From: Novosphingobium sp.
Lineage (GTDB): Bacteria; Pseudomonadota; Alphaproteobacteria; Sphingomonadales; Sphingomonadaceae
NCBI GenBank assembly: GCA_009885425.1
Contig: VFKS01000039.1
Coordinates: 1 to 6,307, forward strand
DNA: 6,307 nt
Direction of reading: 5' to 3'
A model generated the notes under the pieces. The model made no database searches. It was given only the letters and a program-made list of their open reading frames with translations, and had not been told where the DNA came from. The position numbers and the translations under genes were made by a program. Position 1 is the first letter of the stretch, and the number at the start of each line of letters is the position of its first letter. Positions 1-5,370 of the stretch are shown piece by piece.

Positions 1-943
1 CCAGCATGACCGGGACATTGGCGCAGTTGCCATAAGCAGCAGCGGCCGAATCCAAGATCGAAGCGGCTTCCGGCGTGATGTCCGACTTATCCCAGTCGAA
101 GAACACGATGTACGGACCCTTTTCGCAGACGGGCGCTGGGGGAGGCGGAGCTTCAACCGGTGCTGGCGGCGGCGGGGGCGGTGCGGGATAGCTCTCCACC
201 ACAACTGGTGCCGCAGGGCGTCCGCCAAAGTTATAGCCCAGCGTGACCAGCGCCGAATGGCTCCGCCAGCGGGTGCGAACCGTGTCTGAGGTGGTCACCG
301 GTGTCGCGCCGCCCGAATAGGTCAGGTACAACGGAACATCGACATTGGCTTGGTTGAAGAAGCGGTACTTCAGGCCGAGGTCGATATGATCGGTGACTGG
401 GATGCGAGCGCCAGCCAGCAATTGCCAGGCGAAACCATCGTCCTTGTCGTCGATAGCGATCAGATGGTTCGGCGAAGTGCGACCGCTGACCTGCACTTTG
501 ACCCGACCATAGCCGACACCGCCACCGACATACAATTGCAAGCCATCATCATCACCGGTTTCGACAAAGCCGTTCAGCATCCCGCTGAACGAGCTAACCT
601 TGCCGAACGGAGAGGTGACTGGCTGAACGCCCGTGCGACCCAAATTGGAGTTGATCTGCTGCACTTCGGCGCGACGATAGCTGACTTCGCCTTCAAGCCG
701 GAAACTGCCGAAATCGTAACCGACAATAGTGCCGATATCGTAACCGGTCTTGGTCCGGACATCAGCCACTTCTGCGCCAGCCGAACGCTGAAATACGGTG
801 CTGGCGCTTTTGAGCGCGAAGTGCATGTCATCGACGAACACCACCCCGCCATCGATTTCGACGTACCACGAATCGTCACGCGCAAGGGCCGGGCTGGCCA
901 GTGCGGTTGAGGCCAATGCGACCCCCAGGAATAGCTTGCGCAT
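1..943 (-). CDS. OmpA-family outer-membrane beta-barrel protein, C-terminus cut by window edge
   Basis: The ATG at 941-943 is preceded by a good ribosome-binding site (GAGAGG, 7 bases upstream), and 314 codons stay open to the left edge. Residues 1-21 form a signal peptide (MRKLFLGVALASTALASPALA, probable cleavage after ALA). Residues about 22-240 alternate aromatic/hydrophobic and polar residues with turn glycines, as expected for an outer-membrane beta-barrel, and end in a strand GYNFGG. A Pro/Ala-rich linker (about 243-272, including PAPPPPPPAPVEAPPPP) leads into the start of an OmpA-like peptidoglycan-binding domain (CEKGPYIVFFDWDKSDITPE, then about 20 more residues). In this family that domain binds diaminopimelate in the periplasm and tethers the outer membrane to the wall; about 70 residues of it lie outside the window. 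The gene is downstream of rpoH on the same strand, but a 213-base gap suggests its own promoter. The family call is strong; a specific porin function is not supported. Confidence 0.93.
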   Translation of the reverse strand, partial: MRKLFLGVALASTALASPALARDDSWYVEIDGGVVFVDDMHFALKSASTVFQRSAGAEVADVRTKTGYDIGTIVGYDFGSFRLEGEVSYRRAEVQQINSNLGRTGVQPVTSPFGKVSSFSGMLNGFVETGDDDGLQLYVGGGVGYGRVKVQVSGRTSPNHLIAIDDKDDGFAWQLLAGARIPVTDHIDLGLKYRFFNQANVDVPLYLTYSGGATPVTTSDTVRTRWRSHSALVTLGYNFGGRPAAPVVVESYPAPPPPPPAPVEAPPPPAPVCEKGPYIVFFDWDKSDITPEAASILDSAAAAYGNCANVPVML

Positions 944-961
944 ATAAATGCCTCTCTTTGC

Positions 962-975
962 CGCCGGGACCGGCG
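962..975 (-). promoter_or_regulatory. Small GC stem-loop just upstream of the OmpA-gene ribosome-binding site
   Basis: On the minus strand CGCCG and CGGCG are separated by GTCC, giving a perfect 5-bp GC stem with a tetraloop. It ends 5 bases before the GAGAGG ribosome-binding site. A leader hairpin in this position could protect the mRNA 5' region, as is known for E. coli ompA. The role here is inference, and short GC dyads occur by chance in GC-rich DNA. Confidence 0.3.
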
Positions 976-1006
976 TTGAACGGATAGCGGGCGAACACTA
1001 CCGAAT

Positions 1007-1028
1007 CGCACCTAGCGCATAAGGTGCG
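1007..1028. repeat. 7-bp inverted repeat CGCACCT-N8-AGGTGCG upstream of the OmpA gene
   Basis: The arms CGCACCT (1007-1013) and AGGTGCG (1022-1028) are perfect reverse complements around the 8-base spacer agcgcata. The dyad lies 64-85 bases upstream of the OmpA start codon. It could be an operator for a dimeric regulator or a leader stem-loop; the sequence does not decide between them. Confidence 0.4.
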
Positions 1029-1050
1029 GCATTTCTTTGACGGATTCGAG

Positions 1051-1077
1051 AAAAATCGGGGAAAATGCCTAGGAAAA
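1051..1077. promoter_or_regulatory. Three phased A-tracts (possible bent DNA) in the OmpA upstream region
   Basis: Plus-strand A-tracts occur at 1051-1055, 1062-1065 and 1074-1077, with centres about 10.5 and 12 bases apart, close to the helical repeat. In this GC-rich window they stand out and may curve the DNA or act as an UP-like element for a minus-strand promoter. No convincing -35/-10 pair was found beside them, so the promoter itself is not called. Confidence 0.3.
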
Positions 1078-1114
1078 TCAGACATCGCCCCGATCTCGTT
1101 ACGTCAAAGGCACA

Positions 1115-1148
1115 ATTTGCCGCTCGACAGCCGTTCCGGCGGACAAAT
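1115..1148 (-). terminator. Stem-loop just after rpoH, possible weak terminator or 3'-end structure
   Basis: Eight bases past the rpoH stop codon, the minus strand reads ATTTG-T-CCGC, a 15-base loop, then GCGGCAAAT. This gives a 9-bp stem with one bulged T. There is no U-run after it, so it is not a canonical intrinsic terminator. It may still mark the rpoH 3' end or separate rpoH from the OmpA-family gene. Confidence 0.35.
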
Positions 1149-1156
1149 CTAGCTGG

Positions 1157-2077
1157 TCAGGCTGCGGCCAACAGCCGCTTTTCGCCCGCAATCCGCAGCA
1201 TTGCTTTTTGCAGTTTCTCGAACGCGCGGACCTCGATCTGGCGAACCCGTTCACGGCTGACGCCATATTCCTGGCTCAATTGCTCCAGCGTCTGTGGATC
1301 GTCAGTCAGCCGCCGCTGGGTCAGGATATGGCGTTCACGGTCGTTCAGGCTGTCCATCGCCTCAAGCAGCAGCGAGTGGCGATTGCCAGCCTCTTGCGCC
1401 TCTTCGACGATCTGATCCTGCAACGGTCCATTGTCTTCGAGCAGATCCTGCCACTGGCCCTCGCCCTCGTCATTGAACGAGACATTGAGGCTGGCATCGC
1501 CGCCCATCATCATCCGGCGGTTCATGTTGACCACTTCGACCTCTGACACGCCCAGGTCAGTTGCGATCTTGGTCACCTGATCGGGGTGAAGATCCGAATC
1601 CTCATAAGCATCGAGGTTCTTTTTCATCCGCCGCAGGTTGAAGAACAGCTTCTTCTGCGCCGCGGTGGTGCCCATCTTGACCAGCGACCAGCTGCGCAGG
1701 ATGAATTCCTGCATCGACGCCTTGATCCACCACATTGCATAGGTGGCGAGGCGGAAGCCGCGATCGGGCTCGAATTTCTTGACCCCTTGCATCAGGCCAA
1801 TGTTCCCTTCGGAAATCAGCTCGGAAACCGGCAGGCCATAGCCGCGGTAACCCATCGCGATCTTGGCGACGAGGCGCAGGTGGCTGGTGACCAACTGCTT
1901 GGCCGCTTCGGGATCCTGATGTTCGGCATAGCGCTTGGCGAGCATGTATTCCTGCTCAGCGGTCAGCACAGGGAACTTCTTGATTTCGGCCAGGTAGCGG
2001 TTGAGGCTCTGCTCAGGCCCAAGCGCGGGCATGGCAGTGCCACCGGTGGCGGGCAGTTTCGTCTTGGCTTCGGACAT
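1157..2077 (-). CDS. rpoH: RNA polymerase heat-shock sigma factor RpoH (sigma-32)
   Basis: This sigma-70-family factor directs RNA polymerase to heat-shock and stress promoters. From the chosen ATG (MSEAKTKLPA) it has 306 residues, close to the usual 290-300. Region 2 spans about 55-125 (LRLVAKIAMGYRGYGLPVSE, then GNIGLMQGVKKFEP and LATYAMWWIKASMQEFILRS). The RpoH box QKKLFFNLR at 141-149 is diagnostic and separates it from RpoD and RpoS. Region 4 with a helix-turn-helix lies at about 262-290 (TLEQLSQEYGVSRERVRQIE). An in-frame ATG seven codons upstream (2098) would add MKGRVNK. I prefer 2077 because AAAGGACGAG lies at a usable distance before it and MSEAK resembles related N-termini. However, AAGGGTGG also sits 7 bases before the 2098 ATG, so that start is possible. 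The gene lies downstream of rluD with its own probable promoter. Confidence 0.96.
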   Translation of the reverse strand: MSEAKTKLPATGGTAMPALGPEQSLNRYLAEIKKFPVLTAEQEYMLAKRYAEHQDPEAAKQLVTSHLRLVAKIAMGYRGYGLPVSELISEGNIGLMQGVKKFEPDRGFRLATYAMWWIKASMQEFILRSWSLVKMGTTAAQKKLFFNLRRMKKNLDAYEDSDLHPDQVTKIATDLGVSEVEVVNMNRRMMMGGDASLNVSFNDEGEGQWQDLLEDNGPLQDQIVEEAQEAGNRHSLLLEAMDSLNDRERHILTQRRLTDDPQTLEQLSQEYGVSRERVRQIEVRAFEKLQKAMLRIAGEKRLLAAA

Positions 2078-2113
2078 CTTGTTCACTCGTCCTTTCATTG
2101 TCAGCCCACCCTT

Positions 2114-2148
2114 GCCAGACCCTTAATAGGCGTCCGCGGCGGTCAGGC
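2114..2148 (-). promoter_or_regulatory. Stem-loop in the rpoH 5' leader
   Basis: The leader reads GCCTGACC, about 19 bases of loop, then GGTCTGGC: a 7-bp stem with one internal T-T mismatch. It ends immediately before AAGGGTGGG, the ribosome-binding site of the upstream rpoH ATG. Translation of E. coli rpoH is controlled by temperature-sensitive mRNA structure, but that element lies in a different position. A regulatory role here is inference. Confidence 0.3.
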
Positions 2149-2161
2149 CACACAGAGAAGT

Positions 2162-2170
2162 GTTATACCA
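2162..2170 (-). promoter_or_regulatory. Probable extended -10 promoter element for rpoH
   Basis: The minus strand carries TGGTATAAC, that is, TGn directly before TATAAC (five of six matches to TATAAT). It is located eight bases after the rluD stop codon and about 85 bases before the chosen rpoH start. No good -35 hexamer is seen at 16-18 bases (GAACCA at best), which is tolerated by extended -10 promoters. It would give rpoH a leader of roughly 75-80 bases and transcription independent of rluD. Confidence 0.45.
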
Positions 2171-2177
2171 CAATAGA

Positions 2178-3128
2178 TCAGCTTTGGTTCCCCAATTCGA
2201 CCAACAGCCCCGCCATATCGGCAGGCAGCTTGCTCTCAAAGCGAACTGCTGCCCCCGTGACGGGGTGGATAAAACCCAGCACTGCAGCGTGCAGCGCCTG
2301 ACGGTTGAAGTGAAGCTGGGTGAGCAGCGCATGGTGGCGCTGGTGGGTGCGTCCATAAACAGGATCGCCCAATAGCGCATGACCACTTGCCGCAAGGTGA
2401 ACGCGGACCTGATGGGTTCGCCCGGTTTCGAGCCGGCATTCGACCAGGCTGGCACCGTCAAAAGTCTCAAGCGTCTTGTAATGCGTAACCGCGTGCTTGC
2501 CGCGCTCGTCCTCGACTAGCGCCATCTTCTTTCGGTTGGTGGCCGAACGGCCAATGTTGCCGCGCACCGTGCCGGAAAGTGGCTTGGGCAGGCCGATCAC
2601 GATGGCGAGATAGGCCCGCTCGATCGAATGGTCAGCGAACTGCGCGGCCAGCCCTTCGTGGGCCTTGTCGGTCTTGGCGACCACCATCAGGCCTGACGTA
2701 TCCTTGTCGATCCGGTGGACGATCCCCGGCCGGGCCACTCCGCCAATGCCCGATAGCTGCCCGCGGCAATGGTGCAGTAGCGCGTTGACCAGCGTGCCGT
2801 CATAGTTTCCGGCGGCGGGATGGACCACCAGTCCGGCGGGCTTGTCGATCACGATAAGATAGTCGTCTTCGTAGACTACGTTGAGCGGGATATCCTGCGC
2901 CTGCGCTTCGGCCGGGATCGCAGCAGGAACTCGGATTTCGAAGGGTGTTTCGGCGGGCGGCTTGTGGCTGGCCTGACTGACTACTTTACCGGCCAGACTG
3001 ACCCGGCCTTCGCCCATCAGCGCCTTGACCCGTTCCCGCGATAACCCGCTGGCAGTGCTGAGCGCCTTGTCGAGCCGCTCGCCCTCGTGCCCGGTCGTGC
3101 CGGTAATTATGGATTCCCCCGCATTCAT
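2178..3128 (-). CDS. rluD: 23S rRNA pseudouridine synthase, RluA family (RluD-like)
   Basis: The protein isomerises uridines to pseudouridine in 23S rRNA; RluD modifies the helix 69 loop (E. coli 1911/1915/1917) during 50S assembly in the cytoplasm. From ATG 3126-3128 it has 316 residues (E. coli RluD 326). An S4 RNA-binding domain covers about 17-65 (ERLDKALSTASGLSRERVKA). The catalytic domain follows from about 80, with VIDKPAGLVVHP at 94-105, the motif HRIDKDTSG with the nucleophile Asp141, and the later RLETGRTHQVRVHLA and LLGDPVYG blocks. All family landmarks are intact. The frame stays open upstream to 3320, but that part is antisense to the JAMM gene and lacks family similarity, so it was excluded. 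No clear ribosome-binding site precedes the ATG; TTGTCA at 3158-3163 could be a -35 but has no good -10. RluC is a less likely alternative given the length and motif spacing. Confidence 0.93.
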   Translation of the reverse strand: MNAGESIITGTTGHEGERLDKALSTASGLSRERVKALMGEGRVSLAGKVVSQASHKPPAETPFEIRVPAAIPAEAQAQDIPLNVVYEDDYLIVIDKPAGLVVHPAAGNYDGTLVNALLHHCRGQLSGIGGVARPGIVHRIDKDTSGLMVVAKTDKAHEGLAAQFADHSIERAYLAIVIGLPKPLSGTVRGNIGRSATNRKKMALVEDERGKHAVTHYKTLETFDGASLVECRLETGRTHQVRVHLAASGHALLGDPVYGRTHQRHHALLTQLHFNRQALHAAVLGFIHPVTGAAVRFESKLPADMAGLLVELGNQS

Positions 3129-3144
3129 TGCTAGGCAGATGGGG

Positions 3145-3540
3145 ATGGTGATCGAACTGACAAGTGGCGCATTGGCCACACTGCTCGAAGAAGCGACACG
3201 AGCGCACCCGCGCGAGTGCTGCGGGCTGCTGCTGGGGCAGGGCGCGCGGATCGAAACAACGCTGCCCGCCGCCAATGTCCACCCCGATCCCCAGCGCCAT
3301 TTCGAGATTGACCCCGTCACGCTGATCGCCGCACACCGCGCCGCACGGGCAGGCGGCCCGCAAGTGCTGGGCTATTATCACTCTCACCCAAATGGCCGGG
3401 CCGAACCATCGGGCGAAGATAATGCCATGGCTGAGCGGGCAGGTCGGATTTGGGCAATTATTGCTGCTGGAAACGTGTTGTTGTGGCGCGATGGTGCAGA
3501 AGGATTCACAGCGCTTTCCAGCCGAGTCGTGGACGGCTAA
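3145..3540 (+). CDS. Stand-alone JAMM/MPN+ metallopeptidase (M67 family, Mov34/PAD-1-like)
   Basis: This is a 131-residue single-domain protein with the complete JAMM zinc-protease signature: Glu24 in HPRECCGLLLG, then YYHSHPN with His79 and His81, Ser89 seven residues after the second His, and Asp92 (SGED). In this superfamily the two His and the Asp bind zinc and the Glu activates water. Members cleave isopeptide bonds (deubiquitinases) or, in bacteria, process ubiquitin-like sulfur carriers. No ThiS/MoaD-like or E1-like partner gene lies in the window, so the substrate is unknown. I chose ATG 3145 (MVIELTSGAL) because AGG lies 9 bases upstream and the N-terminus fits the family. ATG 3139 (adding MG) is nearly as good, and ATG 3109 would overlap the rluD start. 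It heads a plus-strand cluster with chpT 30 bases downstream. There is no signal peptide, so it is cytoplasmic. Confidence 0.9.
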   Translation: MVIELTSGALATLLEEATRAHPRECCGLLLGQGARIETTLPAANVHPDPQRHFEIDPVTLIAAHRAARAGGPQVLGYYHSHPNGRAEPSGEDNAMAERAGRIWAIIAAGNVLLWRDGAEGFTALSSRVVDG

Positions 3541-3570
3541 GACAGCGCTTACGCCATTACAGGGAACCCG

Positions 3571-4209
3571 ATGACCGACACCGCAATCGACCTTGCCAGC
3601 TTGCTTTGCTCGCGCCTGTGCCACGACCTGCTCAGCCCGGTTGGCGCGCTCAACAATGGGCTTGAGCTGCTGGCTGAGGAAAAAGACCCCGAAATGCGTA
3701 AGCGCTGCATGGAGCTGCTCGAACAGAGCGCCCGGACCAGCGCTGACAAGCTTAAATTCTTCCGGCTCGCCTTCGGTGCGGCAGGGGGCTTTGGCGATAC
3801 CGTGCCGGTGGAAGAGCCCAAGGCGCTGATCGATGCGCTGGTTGCGGGCAATGGCCGGATCACGCTCAACTGGACGCTTGGCGTGGCGGTGCTGCCCAAA
3901 CCGGCGGTCAAGGTGCTGCTCAACCTCTCTCACATCGCGATCGATGCGCTGGTGCGTGGCGGTACGCTCGATATCGGGGCCGAACTGCGCGACGGGGCGA
4001 GCGAAATCGTGGTCCGCGCCGCCGGTCCCAAAATCGCGTTTGATCCGGTGATCGGCAAGGCGCTCGATGGCGTGCTCGATCCGGGCGAACTGACCAGCCG
4101 CACTGCGCCGGCCCACATGATCCAGCAGCTGGCCTCCGCCCAAGGCGGTGGACTGCAATATGCGCTAAGCGACGACGCGCTGGTGATGGGTGCGGTCCTG
4201 CCGGGATGA
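3571..4209 (+). CDS. chpT: Histidine phosphotransferase ChpT (CckA-ChpT-CtrA phosphorelay)
   Basis: In alphaproteobacteria ChpT carries phosphate from the hybrid kinase CckA to the response regulators CtrA and CpdR, controlling the cell cycle, motility and division in the cytoplasm. The 212-residue protein has the family's two parts. A DHp-like helical hairpin spans about 5-70, with phospho-acceptor His18 in LCSRLCHDLLSPVGALNNGL. A degenerate Bergerat-fold domain follows from about 80 to 212, lacking recognisable ATP-binding N and G boxes but ending with QGGGLQYALSDDALVMGAVLP. This matches histidine phosphotransferases derived from histidine kinases that no longer bind ATP. The start has a clear ribosome-binding site (AGGGA, 5 bases spacing). 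It sits 30 bases after the JAMM gene and 10 bases before the amidase gene, probably co-transcribed. The His motif and architecture make the call firm; the family assignment is from recognition, not a search. Confidence 0.92.
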   Translation: MTDTAIDLASLLCSRLCHDLLSPVGALNNGLELLAEEKDPEMRKRCMELLEQSARTSADKLKFFRLAFGAAGGFGDTVPVEEPKALIDALVAGNGRITLNWTLGVAVLPKPAVKVLLNLSHIAIDALVRGGTLDIGAELRDGASEIVVRAAGPKIAFDPVIGKALDGVLDPGELTSRTAPAHMIQQLASAQGGGLQYALSDDALVMGAVLPG

Positions 4210-4219
4210 TGCACCGCCA

Positions 4220-4921
4220 ATGACCGAACTGATCCACTATGAGGCTCCCTCGCCCAACTGGAACGAGCGGCAACTGCCGATTTCGATGGTGGTCCTGCAT
4301 TATACCGGCATGCCAAGCGCCGACGAAGCGCTGGAGCGGCTGTGCAGCGCCGAGGCCGGGGTATCGGCGCATTACCTGATCGAGGAGGACGGCTCGGTCC
4401 ACCGGCTGGTCCGCGAAGATCGCCGGGCCTGGCACGCCGGGAAAAGCTTTTGGCGCGGCGTCACCGATATCAACTCAGCCAGCATCGGGATCGAGCTGGT
4501 CAATCCGGGCCACGAATTCGGCTACCGCCCGTTCCCCGATGCCCAGATGGAAGCGCTACTGCCGCTGCTGGCCGACATGGTCCAGCGCCACGACATTCCC
4601 CGCGCCAATGTGGTCGGCCATTCCGACATCGCCCCGACCCGCAAGGAAGACCCGGGCGAACTGTTCGACTGGGACCTGCTGGCGGCCCACCGCCTGACTC
4701 TCAAAACCCCGCGAGTCACCGCCCCCAGCCCGTTCGAAAACGACGGCGCGTTCTTCCTTGGGCTAGAGCGCTGGGGCTATGACATATCCGACCAGCAAGC
4801 CGCCATGCGCGCGTTTCAGCGGCGGTGGCGCCCGCATATCATCGACGGGCTGGCTGACGGGGAATGCTCGGCGATTCTGTTTTCTTTGTTGTTGGATCGG
4901 GACAGCGGAAAGAGTAGATAG
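4220..4921 (+). CDS. N-acetylmuramoyl-L-alanine amidase (Amidase_2, AmiD/AmpD-like)
   Basis: This zinc amidase cleaves the bond between N-acetylmuramic acid and L-alanine in peptidoglycan or muropeptides. The 233-residue protein has an Amidase_2 domain at about 20-150. It shows His27 (VVLHYTG), Glu92 (SIGIELVN), and His134, Lys142 and Asp144 (GHSDIAPTRKEDPG), matching the zinc ligands and catalytic pair of AmpD/AmiD. Residues about 179-228 (LGLERWGYDISD, then AAMRAFQRRWRP and DGLADGECSAILFSLL) look like a C-terminal helical peptidoglycan-binding module, as in E. coli AmiD. Unlike AmiD there is no signal peptide or lipobox, so by sequence it is cytoplasmic and could act in muropeptide recycling like AmpD. 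ATG 4220 lies 10 bases after the chpT stop; no strong ribosome-binding site is visible, suggesting translational coupling. An upstream ATG (4190) overlaps chpT and adds an unlikely N-terminus. The last codons overlap a probable rnpB promoter. Confidence 0.93.
   Translation: MTELIHYEAPSPNWNERQLPISMVVLHYTGMPSADEALERLCSAEAGVSAHYLIEEDGSVHRLVREDRRAWHAGKSFWRGVTDINSASIGIELVNPGHEFGYRPFPDAQMEALLPLLADMVQRHDIPRANVVGHSDIAPTRKEDPGELFDWDLLAAHRLTLKTPRVTAPSPFENDGAFFLGLERWGYDISDQQAAMRAFQRRWRPHIIDGLADGECSAILFSLLLDRDSGKSR
4892..4920 (+). promoter_or_regulatory. Probable rnpB promoter inside the amidase 3' end
   Basis: TTGGAT (4892-4897) and TAGATA (4915-4920) are spaced by 17 bases, and the RNase P RNA begins about 7 bases later, at 4927. 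Both hexamers are imperfect matches to TTGACA/TATAAT, but the spacing and the distance to the RNA 5' end are ideal. The -10 overlaps the amidase stop codon. Confidence 0.5.
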
Positions 4922-4926
4922 CGCCC

Positions 4927-5349
4927 TTCGCCAGGGGGCCGGGCAGCCGCGGGGTTCGTCAGAACCGCGAGGAAAGTCCGGGCTCCACGAAATAAGGGTG
5001 GCGGGTAACGCCCGCCGGACGCAAGTTTAGGGAAAGTGCCACAGAGAGTAGACCGCCGATGGCTTTCGAGCACAGGTAAGGCTGAAAGGGTGCGGTAAGA
5101 GCGCACCGGGGGGCTGGTAACAGTCCTCGCATGGTAAACCCCACCCGGAGCAAGACCGAATAGGGGCGGCGCGCTGGTTCGGAGTTGAGAGACTTGGGAT
5201 CAGCTGGTGTGTTTCGCACCGATCGCCCGGGTTGGTCGCTTGAGCCGCGCAGCAATGCACGGCCTAGAGGAATGGCTGCCAGTGCGGATACGGTCTCTCT
5301 TGGGATACCGTCCGTGCTACAGAACCCGGCTTACAGGCCCCCTGGCGAA
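4927..5349 (+). ncRNA. rnpB: RNase P RNA, bacterial type A
   Basis: This is the catalytic RNA of RNase P, which matures tRNA 5' ends. Helix P1 is a perfect 14-bp pairing of 4927-4940 with 5336-5349. P2 pairs GGCAGCC (4942-4948) with GGCTGCC (5274-5280). P4 pairs AAGTCCGGG (4974-4982) with CCCGGCTT (5325-5332), leaving the universally conserved bulged U at 4977. Conserved blocks seen are GAGGAAAGTCCGGGCTCC (4969-4986), GGGTGCGGTAAGAGCGCACC (5088-5107), AGAGGAATGGCTGCC (5266-5280) and ACAGAACCCGGCTTA (5319-5333), in the same order as in E. coli M1 RNA. An extra hairpin between P2 and P4 (5281-5318) corresponds to P19. The length of about 423 bases is somewhat above the 377 of E. coli. The ends are set from P1 and may be off by a few bases. 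Frames open through this region are not genes. Confidence 0.97.
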
Positions 5350-5370
5350 ATTTGGGGCTGAGGAATTTCG
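5346..5370 (+). promoter_or_regulatory. Inverted repeat spanning rnpB 3' end and the ribosome-binding site of the next gene
   Basis: CGAAATT (5346-5352) and AATTTCG (5364-5370) are perfect reverse complements, separated by 11 bases that contain GAGG of the GAGGAA ribosome-binding site for the ATG at 5371. The 5' arm shares four bases (5346-5349) with the 3' strand of RNase P helix P1. There is no U-run, so it is not a standard terminator. It could shield the ribosome-binding site or define a processing site; this is inference. Confidence 0.45.

Noticed and set aside
350..910. 186-residue open frame on the plus strand
   Set aside because: Antisense to the OmpA-family gene, whose signal peptide, barrel and linker are clear; no domain is seen in this frame.
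1079..1107. TTGACG on the minus strand (1102-1107) as a -35 for the OmpA-family gene
   Set aside because: At 17-bp spacing the -10 would be TGTCTG, too poor a match to call a promoter.
1035..1109. 8-bp inverted repeat CTTTGACG (1035-1042) and CGTCAAAG (1102-1109) in the OmpA upstream region
   Set aside because: The arms are 59 bases apart, and an 8-bp match is reasonably likely by chance in this length; no other support.
1115..1137. GGAAC on the minus strand (1133-1137) as an EcfG-type stress promoter
   Set aside because: No CGTT at 16-17 bases downstream, so the two-part consensus is not met.
1586..2176. 196-residue open frame on the plus strand
   Set aside because: Shadow of rpoH; its composition mirrors the opposite strand and it has no motif or ribosome-binding site.
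3129..3320. Upstream extension of rluD to an ATG at 3320
   Set aside because: The added 64 residues lack similarity to the S4 domain start and are antisense to the JAMM active-site coding region.
2986..4158. 390-residue open frame on the minus strand across the JAMM and chpT genes
   Set aside because: It is antisense to two genes with intact catalytic motifs, is rich in His, Arg and Gln as GC-rich shadow frames usually are, and shows no recognisable domain.
4959..5260. Open frames on the minus strand within the RNase P RNA
   Set aside because: The region is fully explained by the conserved RNase P RNA helices; these frames are chance.
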